A stretch of 64,000 nucleotides of DNA from Paraferrimonas sp. SM1919 (GCF_010993985.1 NZ_WINH01000004.1:62001-126000); one strand, 5' to 3'; shown: positions 1 to 9,317, counted from the first letter of the stretch. Translations and numbers: made by a program. The notes: a model not told the origin generated them from the letters alone.

Positions 1-549
1 AGCAAATAACATTTTTGGCCCTAGGCTAATATTCTCGCAACCTAAGCGTTTCAAGCTGTTAAAGCTTTTTTTAGGCATAGGAATATGGTCGGTCAATAAA
101 AAACACGGGTTGTCGGCAAACTCGATATCATGAATGTATTCCCCTTTAGGCGACATCATATACAGCTGTTGAGTTTGGGAAAGCTCAGCAATCAGCTTTT
201 CAAAGCTTATGGTTCTAACACTGATCCCAGGCTCTACCTGCCTTGTTTGCTCTTTACCCATGCCTAAAGACTTGGTTAATGCCAATTTAACTTTAGCAAG
301 TAATGATTGCTCATCAAAACCAGTTAAACCAGTAAGTTCATCGGATGTAAAACTGATAGTACGGGAGTAGTCCTTAGTGCTTTCAAGGACCAGGTGGACG
401 GTGACATCACTGCGGTGGGATTGGGCCACAAAGATCCCGTTCATTAAGGTGTGGGCCAAAATTTCAGTATGGTTGTCACCACCCACTCCTGATAATAATA
501 ATTCAGGATCAGTAGGGGCAGAGCGGGCACGAAGCACAAAGGTGCGCAT
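1..549 (-). CDS. trmY: tRNA (pseudouridine-54 N1)-methyltransferase TrmY, partial
   Basis: The reverse strand is open from an ATG at 549 to the window edge, giving 183 residues that begin MRTFVLRARSAPTDPELLLS and continue with HTEILAHTLMNGIFVAQSHR. This N-terminus is typical of the TrmY/DUF358 (COG1901) family of SPOUT methyltransferases, which methylate N1 of pseudouridine 54 in archaeal tRNA and also occur in Vibrio- and Shewanella-type bacteria. Family members are close to 200 residues, so only about 15 C-terminal residues lie outside the window. The run GYIHDIEF/NPCFLLTDHIPMP-like near residues 140-160 fits the SAM-binding knot region. Function in bacteria is inferred from the family. Confidence 0.85.
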   Translation of the reverse strand, partial: MRTFVLRARSAPTDPELLLSGVGGDNHTEILAHTLMNGIFVAQSHRSDVTVHLVLESTKDYSRTISFTSDELTGLTGFDEQSLLAKVKLALTKSLGMGKEQTRQVEPGISVRTISFEKLIAELSQTQQLYMMSPKGEYIHDIEFADNPCFLLTDHIPMPKKSFNSLKRLGCENISLGPKMLFA

Positions 550-578
550 AAAAAATAACCTAATAAAAAATAAAGGCG

Positions 579-844
579 AGGGTCTGTTGACCTTCGCTGT
601 TTGTTTCTGCAGCAGTTTGTTAGTCTTTTATACAAGGCGAAGCGATTGACGTGTGGTCATTCCACACCAATGAGCTTCACCGCAGTAAAAATGGCTAACA
701 AACGCTGTCCGCAGGATGCGTTTAAAGCTCAACCTAGCGGCGTTACTCTCATTTTACATAGAATAACTATGCTTCAATTCGAGTGCTTTGCTATCTTGCC
801 CTTTAATTAGCACATAAAGTAAACATGAAAGGTCAGCAGACCCT
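579..844. repeat. MITE-like element with 16-bp terminal inverted repeats
   Basis: The whole gap between trmY and glxK is one 266-bp element. Its left end (579-594, AGGGTCTGTTGACCTT) is the reverse complement of its right end (829-844, AAGGTCAGCAGACCCT) with one mismatch. Inside are a second inverted pair (609-624 against 690-705, around GTTTGTTAG) and a tight hairpin GTGTGG-TCATT-CCACAC at 652-668. No convincing coding sequence lies inside, so it looks non-autonomous. Target-site duplications are not clear. No second copy was found in this window. Confidence 0.7.
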
Positions 845-845
845 A

Positions 846-1976
846 TTATACCGCTAGAGATATATTTTGTGCCACTGTATAGGCGGTTTGTTGGCAGTTT
901 TTAAGACCTTGGGCTAATGCTTGGGGTAAATCCATACCTTCGGGAGTAATACAGTAATAGGCATCGATACCATGCTCGAGCACTTGTTGTACATCTTCAC
1001 CAAGGGAACCGGCCAAAGCCAATACTTTAATTGTAGGATTAATTTTTTTGGCTCTTTTGGCCAATGCCGTCGGCGTTTTTCCTTGGATGGACTGTCCATC
1101 TAAGCGACCTTCGGCCACGATTAACAGATCGGCATCTGTGACAATATCATTAAACCCTAGATGATCCATCAGTAACTCAGCCCCAGCTTGAAGCGTTACC
1201 TGAGGCAATAGTTGCAGCCCTGCTCCAAGGCCTCCTGCAGCGCCCGCGCCAGCATTATTTAAATCCAGATTAAATTGAGTTTTTACTACCTTATGGAATT
1301 GAGCTAGAGCAGCATCTAATTGTTTTACCTGTTCAGGAGTTGCCCCTTTTTGAGGGCCGAAAATATGGCTGGCACCATTATGTCCTAGTAGCGGGTTGTC
1401 GACATCGCAAGCCACTAAAATTTCGGTGTTTTGCAAGCGGTTATCCAATTCAGATAAATCAATTTCTGCCAGTCGAATAAGCTCAGCGCCACCAGGGTTA
1501 AGTGGCTGGCCGTCCTCATCTAAAAATCTTGCTCCTAAGGCAGTTAAAAGTCCCATGCCCGCGTCATTGGTCGCTGAGCCACCTAGCCCTAGAATAATCT
1601 TTCTTGGGTTGGCAGCTAAGGCGGCTTTGATCAGCTCACCACTGCCATAAGTGGAGGTGATAAGGGGATTACGCTGAGTCGTTGTCAGGCGTTCTAAACC
1701 AGAAGCCGCCGCCACTTCGACGACATGAATGCCATCTTGTAACTGTCCATAAAAGCCGTTAATCGCTTGACCTAAAGGATCTTGGCAGGGGTGTTCAATT
1801 AACTTACCGTTATTGGCAATCAGCGCGGCAACAGTGCCTTCACCACCGTCGGCCATCGGGAATAGGGTGCACTGTGTATCTGCTTGAGCACTAAGCCAGC
1901 CTGCCTTAATGGCCTTGGCAATATCAAGGGCACTGGCGCATTCTTTAAACGAGTCTGGGGCAATAATTACTTTCAT
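846..1976 (-). CDS. glxK: Glycerate kinase (GlxK/GarK type)
   Basis: 376 residues, close to the usual ~380 of the type-1 glycerate kinase family, which phosphorylates D-glycerate (to 2-phosphoglycerate in the E. coli enzymes) in the cytoplasm. Visible family features are the start MKVIIAPDSFKE, the glycine-rich GLGGSATNDAGMG segment near residue 130, and VAEGRLDGQSIQGKTP near residue 290. The ATG at 1976 is adopted. It is transcribed away from the cpdB-like gene, and the MITE-like element sits just after its stop. No glyoxylate or glycerate pathway partner lies beside it, so the physiological source of glycerate is not shown here. Confidence 0.92.
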   Translation of the reverse strand: MKVIIAPDSFKECASALDIAKAIKAGWLSAQADTQCTLFPMADGGEGTVAALIANNGKLIEHPCQDPLGQAINGFYGQLQDGIHVVEVAAASGLERLTTTQRNPLITSTYGSGELIKAALAANPRKIILGLGGSATNDAGMGLLTALGARFLDEDGQPLNPGGAELIRLAEIDLSELDNRLQNTEILVACDVDNPLLGHNGASHIFGPQKGATPEQVKQLDAALAQFHKVVKTQFNLDLNNAGAGAAGGLGAGLQLLPQVTLQAGAELLMDHLGFNDIVTDADLLIVAEGRLDGQSIQGKTPTALAKRAKKINPTIKVLALAGSLGEDVQQVLEHGIDAYYCITPEGMDLPQALAQGLKNCQQTAYTVAQNISLAV

Positions 1977-2083
1977 TGGTCTAGAATAGTATGTTGTTTG
2001 AATATGTAAAAGTGTAATTAATTCACCTGTACTAACCCTTTGACAAAGGTTAGTCTTAGCGAAAATTTTATAATGTCTGTCCT

Positions 2084-4117
2084 ATGAAAAAGTTGATTAA
2101 CCATTCCCTTATCCTATCTTTGCCTTTTTTTGCACTAGGTTGCCAAGAAGCGGCAAAGCCGCAGCCTGTGAACGTAGAGTTACGCATTCTTGAAACCAGC
2201 GATCTACACGCCAATATGCTGGACTTTAACTACTACGCAGGTAAAGAAGACCCCAAAATCGGATTCGCGCGTACTGCCACTTTAATTAAGCAGCAACGTC
2301 TAGCGGTCACCAATAGCGTGTTGGTTGATAATGGCGACTTATTGCAGGGCAGTCCAATGGCGGATTATATTGCCAATCAATATCAGCAAGGCCAAGGCGT
2401 TGCCAAAGGGCAGGGTAATCCGATTTACCATGCGATGAACACCCTTAATTATGATGTCGGTAATATTGGTAATCACGAATTTAACTTTGGTTTGGATTTT
2501 TTAGAAAAATCATTAGCCAGTAGTTACTTCCCCTACATTAATGCCAATGTTTACTGTGCCCAAGCCGAGTGTTGGCAAGGCATTAAACAGGGACAAAACT
2601 TATTTACCCCTTATATTATTAAGCCTACTCAAGTGAAAGATTTAACTGGGCAAATTCACACCCTTAATATTGGCTATATTGGCTTTGTGCCACCGCAAAT
2701 TATGCAATGGGACAGGAACCACCTTGAGGGTAAAGTGGCCGCAGAAGACATTCTGCTGTCAGCTCGCAAATTTGTCCCGCAAATGAAAGCCAAAGGCGCA
2801 GATATTATTATCGCCATCCCCCATTCAGGTTTAGGCAGTTCACAGGCGCCGGCTGAAATCAATGCTGAAAATGCGACGTTTCATTTAGCCAGCGTGCCGG
2901 GGATTAATGCGATTTTATTTGGTCACTCCCACAGCGTGTTTCCTGGTCCTAGCTTCAGCGGTATTGAAGGCATCGACCTTAAAAAGGGCAGCATTAATGG
3001 TGTTCCGGCGGTGATGCCAGGTCGCTGGGGAGATAACCTTGGAGTGATAGATTTATCTCTGCAAAAGAGTGAGCAGGGCTGGCAGGTGCTGGATTATCAA
3101 GCGCGCGCTGTGCCAATTTTTGATAAAAAACCAATGGTAGCAGCGGATCCGCATATTCATAACATCATGGCTGATACCCACCAAGGTACCTTGAACTTTG
3201 TTAACCAAGATATTGGTTATGCTAAGCAGCCACTGAATAGCTATTTGGCATTAGTGCAGGATTCCCCAAGTATGCAGATAGTGGCCGATGCCCAGCAGGC
3301 CAGAGTAAAGCAGTTGCTTAGTCAAAATGAGCAGTTAAAACATTTACCGGTATTATCGGCCGCGGCACCGTTTAAAAGCGGTGGCAGGCACTCAACCGCT
3401 AATGATGCAGACCAGTATACTAATGTGGCTGCAGGTGAATTAAGCTTTAAAAATGCTGCAGATTTATATTTATATCCCAACACCTTAGTGGCAGTAAAAG
3501 TGAGCGGCCAACAATTAAAGGATTGGTTAGAATGCAGCGCCAATCAATTTAATCAAATCGATGTTAATTCAACTATGCCACAGCAACTGATCAATTGGAG
3601 TGGCCACCCAACCTTTAATTTTGATGTGATTGAAGGGGTCGATTACCAAATTGATATCACCCAACCAAGCCGTTTTGACCGTGAGTGCCAATTGGTTAAT
3701 GAAAATACTAGCCGTATTACAGGGCTGACTTATACCAATGAACAGGGCAAAAGCGTTAGCGGGGATGAGTTATTGGCTATGGAATTTGTGGTGGCCACCA
3801 ATAACTATCGTGCTTTCGGTGGTAAGTTTGCCGGAACCGGCAGTGAGCAAGTGATCCTCGAAGCCCCTGATGAAAACCGTACGGTATTGAGTCAATATAT
3901 CAGCGATAAAACCACGGCACTTGGTTACGTGCCAGTGCAAGCCGATAATAATTGGCGCTTTAAGACCATTGAATCAAAGCTTAAACTGGACATTCGTTTG
4001 CAAACTAGTGCCTCTGACAATGCCACCGCTTACATAAAGCAAAGTGCCATCTTACCTATGCAATACCTAAAGCAAGATGAACTCGGCTTCGCTGAATACC
4101 GCATTAATTTGCAGTAA
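2084..4117 (+). CDS. cpdB: 2',3'-cyclic-nucleotide 2'-phosphodiesterase/3'-nucleotidase (CpdB type), lipoprotein
   Basis: 677 residues. The N-terminus has a hydrophobic signal ending FALGC, a plausible lipobox, so the enzyme is probably lipid-anchored rather than soluble periplasmic as in E. coli. The metallophosphatase domain shows ETSDLHANMLDF (near 35), NGDLLQGSPMADY (near 88), GNHEFNFGLDF (near 130), PHSGLG and GHSHS (near 285). The C-terminal 5'-nucleotidase domain follows, including the substrate-binding region KSGGRHS. It hydrolyses 2',3'-cyclic nucleotides and 3'-nucleotides outside the inner membrane, for nucleotide scavenging. A strong terminator hairpin follows at 4201. Confidence 0.9.
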   Translation: MKKLINHSLILSLPFFALGCQEAAKPQPVNVELRILETSDLHANMLDFNYYAGKEDPKIGFARTATLIKQQRLAVTNSVLVDNGDLLQGSPMADYIANQYQQGQGVAKGQGNPIYHAMNTLNYDVGNIGNHEFNFGLDFLEKSLASSYFPYINANVYCAQAECWQGIKQGQNLFTPYIIKPTQVKDLTGQIHTLNIGYIGFVPPQIMQWDRNHLEGKVAAEDILLSARKFVPQMKAKGADIIIAIPHSGLGSSQAPAEINAENATFHLASVPGINAILFGHSHSVFPGPSFSGIEGIDLKKGSINGVPAVMPGRWGDNLGVIDLSLQKSEQGWQVLDYQARAVPIFDKKPMVAADPHIHNIMADTHQGTLNFVNQDIGYAKQPLNSYLALVQDSPSMQIVADAQQARVKQLLSQNEQLKHLPVLSAAAPFKSGGRHSTANDADQYTNVAAGELSFKNAADLYLYPNTLVAVKVSGQQLKDWLECSANQFNQIDVNSTMPQQLINWSGHPTFNFDVIEGVDYQIDITQPSRFDRECQLVNENTSRITGLTYTNEQGKSVSGDELLAMEFVVATNNYRAFGGKFAGTGSEQVILEAPDENRTVLSQYISDKTTALGYVPVQADNNWRFKTIESKLKLDIRLQTSASDNATAYIKQSAILPMQYLKQDELGFAEYRINLQ

Positions 4118-4127
4118 TTGACGGGAG

Positions 4128-4302
4128 CAACGAGTACGGATGACAGATGACGGATTGTCAGTATTCCGTACTCTGCACTCGGTATTCTAGTCCCATATAA
4201 AAAGCCGCAATAGTGAAAACTATTGCGGCTTTATTTTTGAGTAGTGTTCTCGAAGTGCGAAGCACGTTCTCGTAGCGAAGCGCCCTCGAACCTCGAAACC
4301 TA
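4128..4302. repeat. Degenerate intergenic palindromic repeat, copy A
   Basis: The gap between two convergent genes holds two stretches of a repeat family also seen near 36.3, 40.5 and 44.1 kb. 4128-4192 carries inverted words GAGTACGGA...TCCGTACTC with GACAGATGACGG. 4246-4302 carries GAAGTGCGAAGCACGTTCTCG and GCGAAGCGCCCTCG. A terminator hairpin (4201-4237) sits between the two stretches. Confidence 0.55.
4201..4237. terminator. Bidirectional intrinsic terminator between cpdB and the Tim44-like gene
   Basis: AAAGCCGCAATAG-TGAAAA-CTATTGCGGCTTT is a perfect 13-bp stem with an A-run on one side and a T-run on the other. It can end transcripts from both flanking convergent genes. Confidence 0.85.
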
Positions 4303-4307
4303 TCAAA

Positions 4308-5186
4308 TTAGGCTTCAATCCCTACAATTAACCAAGGCGCATTATCTGCAGTTAGGTTACGCTCAAGGTGCCATACATCATCAATGGCTTCTTCTTCGTT
4401 GTTGGCTTTATCTCTAGCACGGCCACTGAACTTAACGCTTAGTTGGGCGGTGAAAGGGGTTGAATCCGCGCGAACAATCTCTGCGTTTAAGAACATGATC
4501 TCAACGTCAGAAATTTCAGATTGGGCACGGGCTTGAATTAAATCTTTTAAGATAGTTGGCTCTAGGTACTCAGCCATTACCCCTAAGTCATTCTCATCCC
4601 ATGCTTTTTGTAAAGTGCGGTAATGGTTTAGGGCACCATTAATAAAGTTGTCTTTATCAAAACCCGCCGGGTAGTTGTGGGGAACATCATCACCACTAGA
4701 AACAGCAGAAGTTGTCGCTGGGTTGTGGCTTTCAAATTGCGCTGATGCGGCAGGTTTTGGCATAGGTATGTCCATCGCAGGCCCTTGAGCTGCAGCCGCT
4801 TGAGGTGCGCCTTGGCGTTTAGAAGCCATTACCGATTTAAAGACTTTAAATAGCAAGAATGCCACACCGGCCATTAACAGCATGTCCATGATTTGCAGGC
4901 CTTCAAAGCCATCGAACCCACCGCTTAGCAGCGCCGCTAATAAACCACCGGCGAGTAAACCACCTAAAATGCCGCCCATCATGCCTTTTTTAGAGCTTGG
5001 CTTGGTAGCGTCTTGCTTAGCTGGCGTTTGTTGATTGCTGGCAGGTTGTTGTTTTGCTGGTGCCGTTTTGTAGCTTTTGCCAAATGTCTTACCACCACCA
5101 AAACGTTTTTTGGCATCCGCTGCCCCAGAGAAAACCAAACTCAGTGTTAATAGCACTAAAGTAAGGGTCGATAAAATAGACTTCAT
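4308..5186 (-). CDS. Tim44-like domain membrane protein
   Basis: 292 residues: an N-terminal signal/anchor (residues 1-25, ending ASGAADA-like), a basic Gln/Ala/Lys-rich linker (30-70), a glycine-rich hydrophobic stretch GGILGGLLAGGLLAALLSGG (about 72-92), a second hydrophobic segment (MDMLLMAGVAFLLFKVF, about 100-118), then a C-terminal Tim44/MBA1-like domain from about residue 175 (FINGALNHYRTLQKAWDENDL ... LIVGIEA). This architecture matches the bacterial Tim44-domain family. The domain is related to the mitochondrial import motor subunit, but its bacterial role is not settled. It is monocistronic between a terminator and the yceI-like gene. Confidence 0.85.
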   Translation of the reverse strand: MKSILSTLTLVLLTLSLVFSGAADAKKRFGGGKTFGKSYKTAPAKQQPASNQQTPAKQDATKPSSKKGMMGGILGGLLAGGLLAALLSGGFDGFEGLQIMDMLLMAGVAFLLFKVFKSVMASKRQGAPQAAAAQGPAMDIPMPKPAASAQFESHNPATTSAVSSGDDVPHNYPAGFDKDNFINGALNHYRTLQKAWDENDLGVMAEYLEPTILKDLIQARAQSEISDVEIMFLNAEIVRADSTPFTAQLSVKFSGRARDKANNEEEAIDDVWHLERNLTADNAPWLIVGIEA

Positions 5187-5293
5187 GATCCACCTTAATT
5201 CATTGAATTTATCGCGACAGATAATACCTGTTTATTCTAAGATTAAAAATGCTTTAGGATATATTTGTTAAAATATTAAAGGGAAATGAATTT

Positions 5294-5860
5294 ATGAAAA
5301 CATCAATTGGATTGTTGCTTTTAAGTATAAGCAACCTAGCTTGGGCAGATTGGGCGCTTAATAATGACCAAAGCAAGGTGAGCTTTGTGTCGATAAAAAA
5401 AGGGACAATCGCTGAAAACCATTACTTCAAATCGGTAACAGGAAGCATCACTGAAAGTGGCACAGTAAGTATCAGTATTGATTTAAGCTCAGTCGAAACG
5501 CTCATTCCTATCCGTAATGAACGTATGCTTAACTACCTGTTTGAAGTGGCAAGCTACCCAAAGGCCACCATCACTGCTCAGCTTGATGACAAGACCCTAG
5601 CAAATATTAAAAAAGCGTCTAGTGTTCAACTTACCCAAGTGGCTGAGCTCGATTTACATGGAGTTAAGCAAAATATCCAGCTTGAGCTGCAAGTTAATGC
5701 CACAAACTCCGGTGTGTATGTGAATACCATTGCCCCAGTGATTATTAATGCTGCCAACTTTAAGTTAGAGGGTGGGGTAGAGAAGCTTAGGGAACTGGCC
5801 AAACTGCCAAATATTGCGTTGGCAGTCCCAGTCCACGCAACCCTGAACTTTAGTAAATAA
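5294..5860 (+). CDS. YceI family periplasmic lipid-binding protein
   Basis: 188 residues with a cleavable signal peptide (residues 1-18, ending NLAWA). The mature part begins DWALNNDQSKVSFVSIKKGTI and shows the YceI lipocalin-like pattern, including NERMLNYLFEVASYPKATI near residue 75 and ELDLHGVKQNI near 120. YceI proteins are periplasmic beta-barrels that bind long isoprenoid or amide lipids; the ligand here is unknown. An AAAGGGAAA purine run at 5279-5287 serves as the ribosome site for the ATG at 5294. It is transcribed divergently from the Tim44-like gene. Confidence 0.88.
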   Translation: MKTSIGLLLLSISNLAWADWALNNDQSKVSFVSIKKGTIAENHYFKSVTGSITESGTVSISIDLSSVETLIPIRNERMLNYLFEVASYPKATITAQLDDKTLANIKKASSVQLTQVAELDLHGVKQNIQLELQVNATNSGVYVNTIAPVIINAANFKLEGGVEKLRELAKLPNIALAVPVHATLNFSK

Positions 5861-5890
5861 GTCTTAACCCCTAATTAACCTGAACTTAGG

Positions 5891-6691
5891 TTATGCAAAC
5901 AAGGTCACATGTTGCTGGGCAACGGCAATTAAGCGGCCTTGTTTATCCCATATCTTTGAGCTTTCGGTACCATAGCCATTATGGAAATGGTCAGCCACAG
6001 CTTGAAAGGCAAACCAATTATTTTCATAGCCTTGATGGCTAGGGTGAATGAACTCAATATTCCAACTCATGGTGTTTGCTGGTGCCGGCAATTTGACCAG
6101 TTGTAGTAGGGTAGGCGGCCAACAATCGAATAGCGCCACTAAATGGGCATTACTGATCTTTTCGGGCTTTTTCTTAAAACGGCACCAACCGTGGAGCTCG
6201 ATAGGCTGCTCGGGGTTATTGAAAAACTTCCCTTTTTGCAAAGATAAATCAAAGTGCTGCAAAAATTTAGGGACAATTTTGGGGATAGGCGGGATAAACA
6301 TTTTTCTATCGGGCTTGGCCTGATTATGTTCATCGGTATTGGTTAAAACGTATTTCGACTTCCTATCTAAGCCATAACAGCCTTGGGCAACCAGTGCTGT
6401 TTTCCCCTCCTGCTTTAAGGTCACTAGAAACTGGCTGACATTCTTGCCTTGCCTTAGCTTTTCACAGCTTAAATTTATGTCTTTGTCTCCCTCTAATGGG
6501 CCAATGTAATTGACGTTTAAAGAACGGAGCAAGCGTTCATCGTCAATTTGATTGTCCATCGTTTGTACTGCAATCGCGGCGCCGATACCGCCAAAAATGG
6601 TTCTTCCTTGACCCCAACTTTTGTCAATTTTGATGGTTTGTTGAGCATCTGCTGTCACTTGCGCAAGATGCTGATCAATCGAACTTTTCAT
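5891..6691 (-). CDS. Acyl-CoA thioesterase-like protein (TesB-type double hotdog)
   Basis: 266 residues. The N-terminal half contains WGQGRTIFGGIGAAIAVQTM, the hotdog helix region of thioesterase-like (4HBT_3) proteins. The C-terminal half has a second hotdog with LVALFDCWPPTLLQLV and ends GRLIAVAQQHVTLFA, the usual last strand of TesB-like enzymes. It probably hydrolyses acyl-CoA in the cytoplasm, but the substrate is not evident. It is convergent with the yceI-like gene with only 30 bp between their stops. Confidence 0.82.
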   Translation of the reverse strand: MKSSIDQHLAQVTADAQQTIKIDKSWGQGRTIFGGIGAAIAVQTMDNQIDDERLLRSLNVNYIGPLEGDKDINLSCEKLRQGKNVSQFLVTLKQEGKTALVAQGCYGLDRKSKYVLTNTDEHNQAKPDRKMFIPPIPKIVPKFLQHFDLSLQKGKFFNNPEQPIELHGWCRFKKKPEKISNAHLVALFDCWPPTLLQLVKLPAPANTMSWNIEFIHPSHQGYENNWFAFQAVADHFHNGYGTESSKIWDKQGRLIAVAQQHVTLFA

Positions 6692-6787
6692 GGCCTACTC
6701 CTTTACTGGTCTTACCACATGTTAAGTGACTGATGTAAAAGTAGCAAGGGTTAAAAGTTAGCCAAAAGTATAATTTTATGGTAATAA

Positions 6788-6816
6788 TTGTTTGTCGAAT
6801 GTGTTTGTTGTAAAAT
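6788..6816 (+). promoter_or_regulatory. Candidate sigma-70 promoter of the TonB-dependent receptor
   Basis: TTGTTT (6788-6793), a 17-bp spacer and TAAAAT (6811-6816) lie about 100 bp before the receptor ATG. No Fur-box-like palindrome was obvious around it. Confidence 0.45.
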
Positions 6817-6915
6817 GCGCGCGATTTATTGGTTGCAGCAATGTAGCCTACTAGTGGGTGCCAATGTAGTAGCCACATAATAAATATAAAATTAAACATT
6901 AAACAAGGAAAAACC

Positions 6916-9105
6916 ATGTTCCCTAAAACCCAATTAGCTTGCGCTATTGCTCTTGCTACAAGCGTTTTAACTTTCCCTCAAGCTTTCGCGGCTGAAGAAG
7001 CTGAAACTAAAGCTAAAGACAAACTTGAAGTGATTGAAGTTACCGCAACACGTCGTGTGCAAAACATCAATGACGTACCAGTGTCTATTGCTGCTATTTC
7101 TGAAGAGCGCTTTGCTAACTTAATGGCTGGTGGTGGGGACATTCTTACCCTTGCATTACAAGTTCCTGGTTTATATGCAGAATCATCAAATGGTCGGGTT
7201 GCGCCACGTTTTTACATTCGTGGTCTTGGTAACACCGATTTTGATTTAGCGGCATCACAGCCAGTGTCTGTGATCATGGACGATGTCGTAATGGAAAACG
7301 TAATTTTAAAAAGTTTCCCATTATTTGACGTACAACAAGTAGAAGTACTTCGTGGTCCACAGGGCACTTTATTTGGTCGTAACACCACAGCTGGTATTGT
7401 TAAATTTGATACCGTTAAGCCGACTCAAGATTTAGACGGTTACTTAAAACTTGGTGCTGGCAGCTACGGCAGCCAAATCATTGAAGGTGCTGTAGGTGGT
7501 GGTTTAACCGATGCAGTTTCTGTGCGTCTGTCTGTGAAAGACGACCGTCGTGACGATTGGGTGTCTAATGGTTACACCGGTGAAGAAAACGTCATGGGTG
7601 GTCATGTTGATACTGCAGTACGTGCTCAAATCCAAGCAGATATCACCGATTCATGGGATGTAGGTTTTAGTTACCAACAGCGTGAATTAGACGGAACTTC
7701 TACTTTATTCCGTGCCAACGTGTTAACTGCTGGCTCGAACAAGCTAAATGAAAACTACAAGCGCGATGAGGTGTACTACGATGCGCCAATGCCTAACTAT
7801 CAAAAGTATGATAGCCAAGGTTACACCCTGCGTTCAAATTTAGATTTAGATATCGCAACCCTAAGTTACATTGGTTCGCTGCAGAAAGCTGAAGGTGGTG
7901 GCTACGGTGATATCGATGGCGGTTATGGTGCATCTTACCTGCCAGAAATGGGACCAGGTTTTATTCCATTTGATTCGCAAACTGCAGATGGCGCTATTGT
8001 TGAGCAAATGACCCATGAACTGCGTTTAGCCTCTAACAATGTTGCTGGCTACAGCTGGCAGACTGGTGTTTACTGGTTCGATGGTGAATTACAAGTTGAG
8101 ACAAACCCATTCTTTGTTGACCCAAGCACAGTGAAGCATGAAAACAAAACTTGGGCTCTATTTGGTCAAGGTACCTATGATGTTAATGACGAGTTAACCT
8201 TAACCGGTGGTGTTCGTTATACCAAAGATGAGAAGTCTCTTAAAATCCTAGCTGCACCAATTATGGGTGATGACGTTGCAACTGATGATGGCAAAGTAAG
8301 CTGGGAAGCTGCTGCCAACTATGCAATGGATGATAACTGGAATCTGTTCACTCGTTTAGCAACCGGCTTCCGTGCGCCAACCATTCAAGGTCGTGACGTA
8401 GCCTTCTTCGGGGTACCATCGGTAGCTAAATCTGAAACTGTGACTTCATTTGAAGTGGGCACTAAAGGTGACTTACTGGATGACACCCTTCGTCTGAATA
8501 CGGCTGTTTTTGCTTATCAAGTAGATGACATGCAGTTTACTGCAGTGGGTGGTAGTGACAACCTAGTCCAACTTCTCAATGCTGATAAAGGCCAGGCTTA
8601 CGGTGTTGAGATGGATCTTGAGTGGGTGGCGACTGAAAACCTACTGTTCACTGCTGGTTTCTCTTACACTAAGACCGAAATTCAAGATAACAATTTGAAA
8701 GTAGGTGTGTGTGCACAATGTACTGTGACTGATCCTCTGCAAGACGGTTATGCTTTAGTTGACGGTAACCCATTCCCACAAGCTCCTGATCTAACGGCTA
8801 ACTTTACTGCTCGTTGGTCTAAAGAAGTGGGTAACGGTGAAGTTTATGCCTTTACTGATTGGTCATACCAAGGTGAAACCAACCTATTCATCTATGAGTC
8901 GGTTGAATACAACACCAATGGTCAGTTTGAAGGTGGTATCCGTCTAGGTTACAACAACTTTGAGCACGATATCGACTTCTCTTTCTACGGTCGTAACATC
9001 ACTAATGAGCATAACATTAAAGGTGGTATCGACTTTAACAATAATACTGCGTTCGTTAATGAGCCACGTATTATTGGTTTAGAAGTAACCAAGCGCTTTT
9101 ACTAA
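6916..9105 (+). CDS. TonB-dependent outer-membrane receptor
   Basis: 729 residues. A signal peptide ends near AFAAEEAE (residue 26), followed by a TonB-box-like LEVIEVTATRRV (36-47). The plug domain contains PRFYIRGLGNTDFD and VEVLRGPQGTLFGRNTTAG (about 150-170), and the beta-barrel ends with the terminal aromatic EVTKRFY expected for BAM insertion. The barrel resembles the large group of marine receptors for siderophores or carbohydrates, but no specificity motif is visible. It appears monocistronic: promoter at 6788, terminator at 9123. Confidence 0.93.
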   Translation: MFPKTQLACAIALATSVLTFPQAFAAEEAETKAKDKLEVIEVTATRRVQNINDVPVSIAAISEERFANLMAGGGDILTLALQVPGLYAESSNGRVAPRFYIRGLGNTDFDLAASQPVSVIMDDVVMENVILKSFPLFDVQQVEVLRGPQGTLFGRNTTAGIVKFDTVKPTQDLDGYLKLGAGSYGSQIIEGAVGGGLTDAVSVRLSVKDDRRDDWVSNGYTGEENVMGGHVDTAVRAQIQADITDSWDVGFSYQQRELDGTSTLFRANVLTAGSNKLNENYKRDEVYYDAPMPNYQKYDSQGYTLRSNLDLDIATLSYIGSLQKAEGGGYGDIDGGYGASYLPEMGPGFIPFDSQTADGAIVEQMTHELRLASNNVAGYSWQTGVYWFDGELQVETNPFFVDPSTVKHENKTWALFGQGTYDVNDELTLTGGVRYTKDEKSLKILAAPIMGDDVATDDGKVSWEAAANYAMDDNWNLFTRLATGFRAPTIQGRDVAFFGVPSVAKSETVTSFEVGTKGDLLDDTLRLNTAVFAYQVDDMQFTAVGGSDNLVQLLNADKGQAYGVEMDLEWVATENLLFTAGFSYTKTEIQDNNLKVGVCAQCTVTDPLQDGYALVDGNPFPQAPDLTANFTARWSKEVGNGEVYAFTDWSYQGETNLFIYESVEYNTNGQFEGGIRLGYNNFEHDIDFSFYGRNITNEHNIKGGIDFNNNTAFVNEPRIIGLEVTKRFY

Positions 9106-9122
9106 AGCATAGTTATTTTTAT

Positions 9123-9149
9123 AAAGCCTCGCATTTGCGGGGCTTTTTT
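9123..9149 (+). terminator. Intrinsic terminator after the TonB-dependent receptor
   Basis: AAGCCTCGC-ATTT-GCGGGGCTT followed by six Ts, 17 bp after the receptor stop. Confidence 0.85.
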
Positions 9150-9254
9150 GGTTGTTTTGTTTAAAAAGTGACTAAATAGGTCGCTAATTGTCGATAAAAT
9201 GCTGTGTTATTAAAATGTTTATTTATAATAAGAATCAATAAAATGATGAATTAA

Positions 9255-9275
9255 AGGTAAATAATTTATTTACCT
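9255..9275. promoter_or_regulatory. Perfect 21-bp palindrome upstream of fadD
   Basis: AGGTAAATAA-T-TTATTTACCT is an exact inverted repeat 43 bp before the fadD GTG, where an operator would sit. It does not match the FadR or PsrA consensus as I know them. It could also be a weak AT-rich hairpin in the leader. Confidence 0.4.
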
Positions 9276-9317
9276 ATCACAGTTACAAACAGTTAACTGA
9301 AAAAGAGGAAATGACTT

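Noticed and set aside
377..649. Open frames of 90 codons (+) and 63 codons (-) near the left edge
   Set aside because: They lie over trmY, which is clearly coding in a different reverse frame, and over the MITE-like element.
579..844. Integron attC-like site
   Set aside because: GTTAG/CTAAC words and inverted repeats are present, but the order and spacing of attC core sites are not, and no integron integrase is in the window.
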